From NCBI GenBank assembly GCA_009920875.1, contig RFZE01000068.1, positions 1 through 7,471 on the forward strand: a stretch of 7,471 nt of DNA, written 5' to 3'. This DNA comes from Alphaproteobacteria bacterium. GTDB lineage: Bacteria; Pseudomonadota; Alphaproteobacteria; RS24. Both the position numbers and the translations under genes were made by a program. Positions 6,582 through 7,471 of the stretch are shown here, one piece after another; position 1 is the first letter of the stretch, and every line of letters begins with the position of its first letter. The notes under the pieces were generated by a model. It was not told where the DNA came from. It was given only the letters and a program-made list of their open reading frames with translations, and ran no database searches.

Positions 6582-7094
6582 ATGAATAAAATTCAGCTTT
6601 TGGTAACAGTGATTGCTCTCAGCGGATTGGCTGGTTGTTCGAGCTTTTCAGAAAGATTTTCGGACACCAAAGATAAGGTTGTCGCCTCAGCCAGCAAGAC
6701 CGGTAAAAAGGTCAGCAAAACGGCCGGTGTTGCCAGTGGCGGGTTGATCGGTGAAGACGAATATGAAAAGGCCGTCGGCAAAGCGCGACGCCGCTTTAAG
6801 GAAATTCCCGAGGCACAAATTTGTTGGCAAGCGACGCAGGAAATCTCACAAAGTTGGGAGCTGTTCAAGGCCAATAAACGCTTTATTCGCAAAAACCGTT
6901 TCAACAATACCGGCATGAAACTGTTTAAGGCGTTTACCTCAAACCTCTATAAAACGGTTGATAATGCGCTGCCGCTGCCTCTGCCGAACCTGCCTGAAGA
7001 CCGCATGGAATATGCTGCCAAACAAGTCGAGTTCAATCGTTCCAATATGGAAGATTGGTCGAATATTTACTCAGCCCTCTGCGCCAAGAAATAA
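6582..7094 (+). CDS. Unrecognised outer-membrane-type lipoprotein, 170 residues
   Basis: I do not recognise this family. The N-terminus is a clear lipoprotein signal: MNK, a hydrophobic core, then lipobox LAGC (residues 16-19), with Cys19 the acylation site. Serines at +2 and +3 argue against inner-membrane retention and so favour the outer membrane. The mature protein is Lys/Arg-rich and looks helical. A region rich in Ser, Lys and Thr (about 24-48) precedes a glycine patch (ASGGLIG, 51-57), a charged helix (58-75) and a basic stretch KANKRFIRKNRF (96-107). A Pro/Leu segment (LPLPLPNLPED) lies at about 130-140. Two further cysteines are at 81 and 167. The start at 6582 is chosen because it sits directly before the signal peptide; a longer reading from 6435 is signal-incompatible. 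It is the only complete plus-strand gene, transcribed away from ybgC and ending 11 bases before the ruvB stop. A role in the envelope is inferred from the lipobox and neighbours only. Confidence 0.82.
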   Translation: MNKIQLLVTVIALSGLAGCSSFSERFSDTKDKVVASASKTGKKVSKTAGVASGGLIGEDEYEKAVGKARRRFKEIPEAQICWQATQEISQSWELFKANKRFIRKNRFNNTGMKLFKAFTSNLYKTVDNALPLPLPNLPEDRMEYAAKQVEFNRSNMEDWSNIYSALCAKK

Positions 7095-7105
7095 ATCTTA
7101 TCGGT

Positions 7106-7240
7106 TCAGTCTTCGAATAAATCGGCTTCCGCTTGCCGCGCCGTTTTCGGCACATCCAAACCCAAATGCTCAAACGCTGCCGGCATCAGCACGCGCCCGC
7201 GCGGGGTGCGATTGACGAAGCCCAATTGAATGAGGAACGG
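7106..7240 (-). CDS. ruvB: Holliday junction helicase RuvB, last 44 residues (5' part missing)
   Basis: RuvB is the AAA+ motor that drives Holliday-junction branch migration with RuvA. Only the C-terminal winged-helix end is present. The segment PFLIQLGFVNRTPRGR followed by an AFEHLGL helix is the family's highly conserved C-terminus, and the protein ends after an acidic tail (ADLFED) at a TGA. Full RuvB is about 340 residues. Upstream of the proline codon at 7238-7240 the frame stays open for a while, but the encoded residues no longer resemble RuvB, where a Glu-Pro-Phe/Tyr context and the preceding helix are expected. The break is therefore a joint and not a natural start. In Alphaproteobacteria ruvB commonly precedes ybgC, so this end does belong with the tol-pal locus. 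Confidence 0.88.
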   Translation of the reverse strand, partial: PFLIQLGFVNRTPRGRVLMPAAFEHLGLDVPKTARQAEADLFED

Positions 7241-7471
7241 GTGAATGCCGGGATGGCTCCTTTGGTGACGGCTATGGAGACTCTGATTGAGGCCATGCAG
7301 CCTGAAAATGGTCTGGAGATTAAGGACCGGGCCAGGATTGCGGAAAAAATTGCCACTTTTGAATCTAGCCGAGCCCCGATTATCTCGATTGAACACGTTC
7401 AGAATCTGTGCCCTTCTCGCGCAGACGATTACCACGAATGGGTAAAGGTGGGTCAGTGTCTGAAGAATATT
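7241..7471 (+). CDS. Fragment resembling the D5-like primase-helicase of large DNA viruses
   Basis: The plus strand is open to the window edge and gives 77 residues from about 7241. The last part, RADDYHEWVKVGQCLKNI (residues 60-77), resembles the segment between the primase and helicase parts of D5-type primase-helicases of nucleocytoplasmic large DNA viruses. In those proteins a pattern like RADxYxxWxxVGxxLxNI is typical; related PriCT-type motifs occur in phage and plasmid primases. No start codon can be assigned because the left edge is a joint with ruvB and the right end is cut. Codon choice (CTG, CAG, GAG, CCT, TCT, AGC, AGG, CGA) differs from the bacterial genes beside it. The family call is recalled from the motif only, and the exact left boundary is uncertain by roughly ten bases. 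Confidence 0.55.
   Translation, partial: MNAGMAPLVTAMETLIEAMQPENGLEIKDRARIAEKIATFESSRAPIISIEHVQNLCPSRADDYHEWVKVGQCLKNI

Noticed and set aside
1..7240. A new defence, mobile or biosynthetic system
   Set aside because: All genes but the small lipoprotein belong to the conserved Tol-Pal neighbourhood. No CRISPR repeats, transposase, integrase, toxin-antitoxin pair or rRNA/tRNA genes were seen.
7106..7435. A single 109-residue minus-strand reading frame ending in the RuvB tail
   Set aside because: Only the last 44 residues match RuvB. The upstream part is the reverse strand of the virus-like coding segment and is open by chance.

Overview
The window carries a tol-pal cell-envelope operon from what is most likely an alphaproteobacterium. 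Nearly everything lies on the minus strand, and the assembly joint near the right end looks artificial. Read in the direction of transcription (right to left), the order is: the end of ruvB, then ybgC, tolQ, tolR, tolA, tolB, pal, cpoB (ybgF) and tilS, which runs off the left edge. The order ruvB, ybgC, tolQRAB, pal, ybgF, tilS is the arrangement I know from Alphaproteobacteria. Base composition looks roughly balanced, and the codons favour GAA, CAA and AAA alongside GGC and GCC. This would suit a marine lineage such as a SAR116-like group, but that is a guess.

Left third (1-2483, minus): a partial tilS (tRNA-Ile lysidine synthetase, GTG start) overlaps the end of cpoB by 11 bases. A strong rho-independent terminator sits between pal and cpoB. 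pal encodes the peptidoglycan-associated outer-membrane lipoprotein.

Middle (2601-5912, minus): tolB (periplasmic beta-propeller), tolA (inner-membrane tether spanning the periplasm), tolR and tolQ (the proton-driven motor). They are tightly packed: 29 bases between tolA and tolB, a one-base TAATG overlap between tolR and tolA, and 5 bases between tolQ and tolR. TolQ and TolR use the proton gradient to energise TolA, which cycles TolB on and off Pal and keeps the outer membrane tied to peptidoglycan, mainly at the division site. CpoB tunes this activity in the periplasm.

Right third (5967-7471): ybgC (hotdog acyl-CoA thioesterase) heads the operon on the minus strand. A 132-base divergent intergenic region separates it from a plus-strand gene for an unrecognised 170-residue lipoprotein. 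That gene converges on the last 44 codons of ruvB. RuvB homology stops abruptly near position 7240. From there to the window end the plus strand encodes an unrelated fragment resembling the D5-like primase-helicase of large eukaryotic DNA viruses. The simplest reading is a chimeric contig. Apart from that joint and the lipoprotein, this is a conserved housekeeping locus, and I see no new defence, mobile or biosynthetic system.
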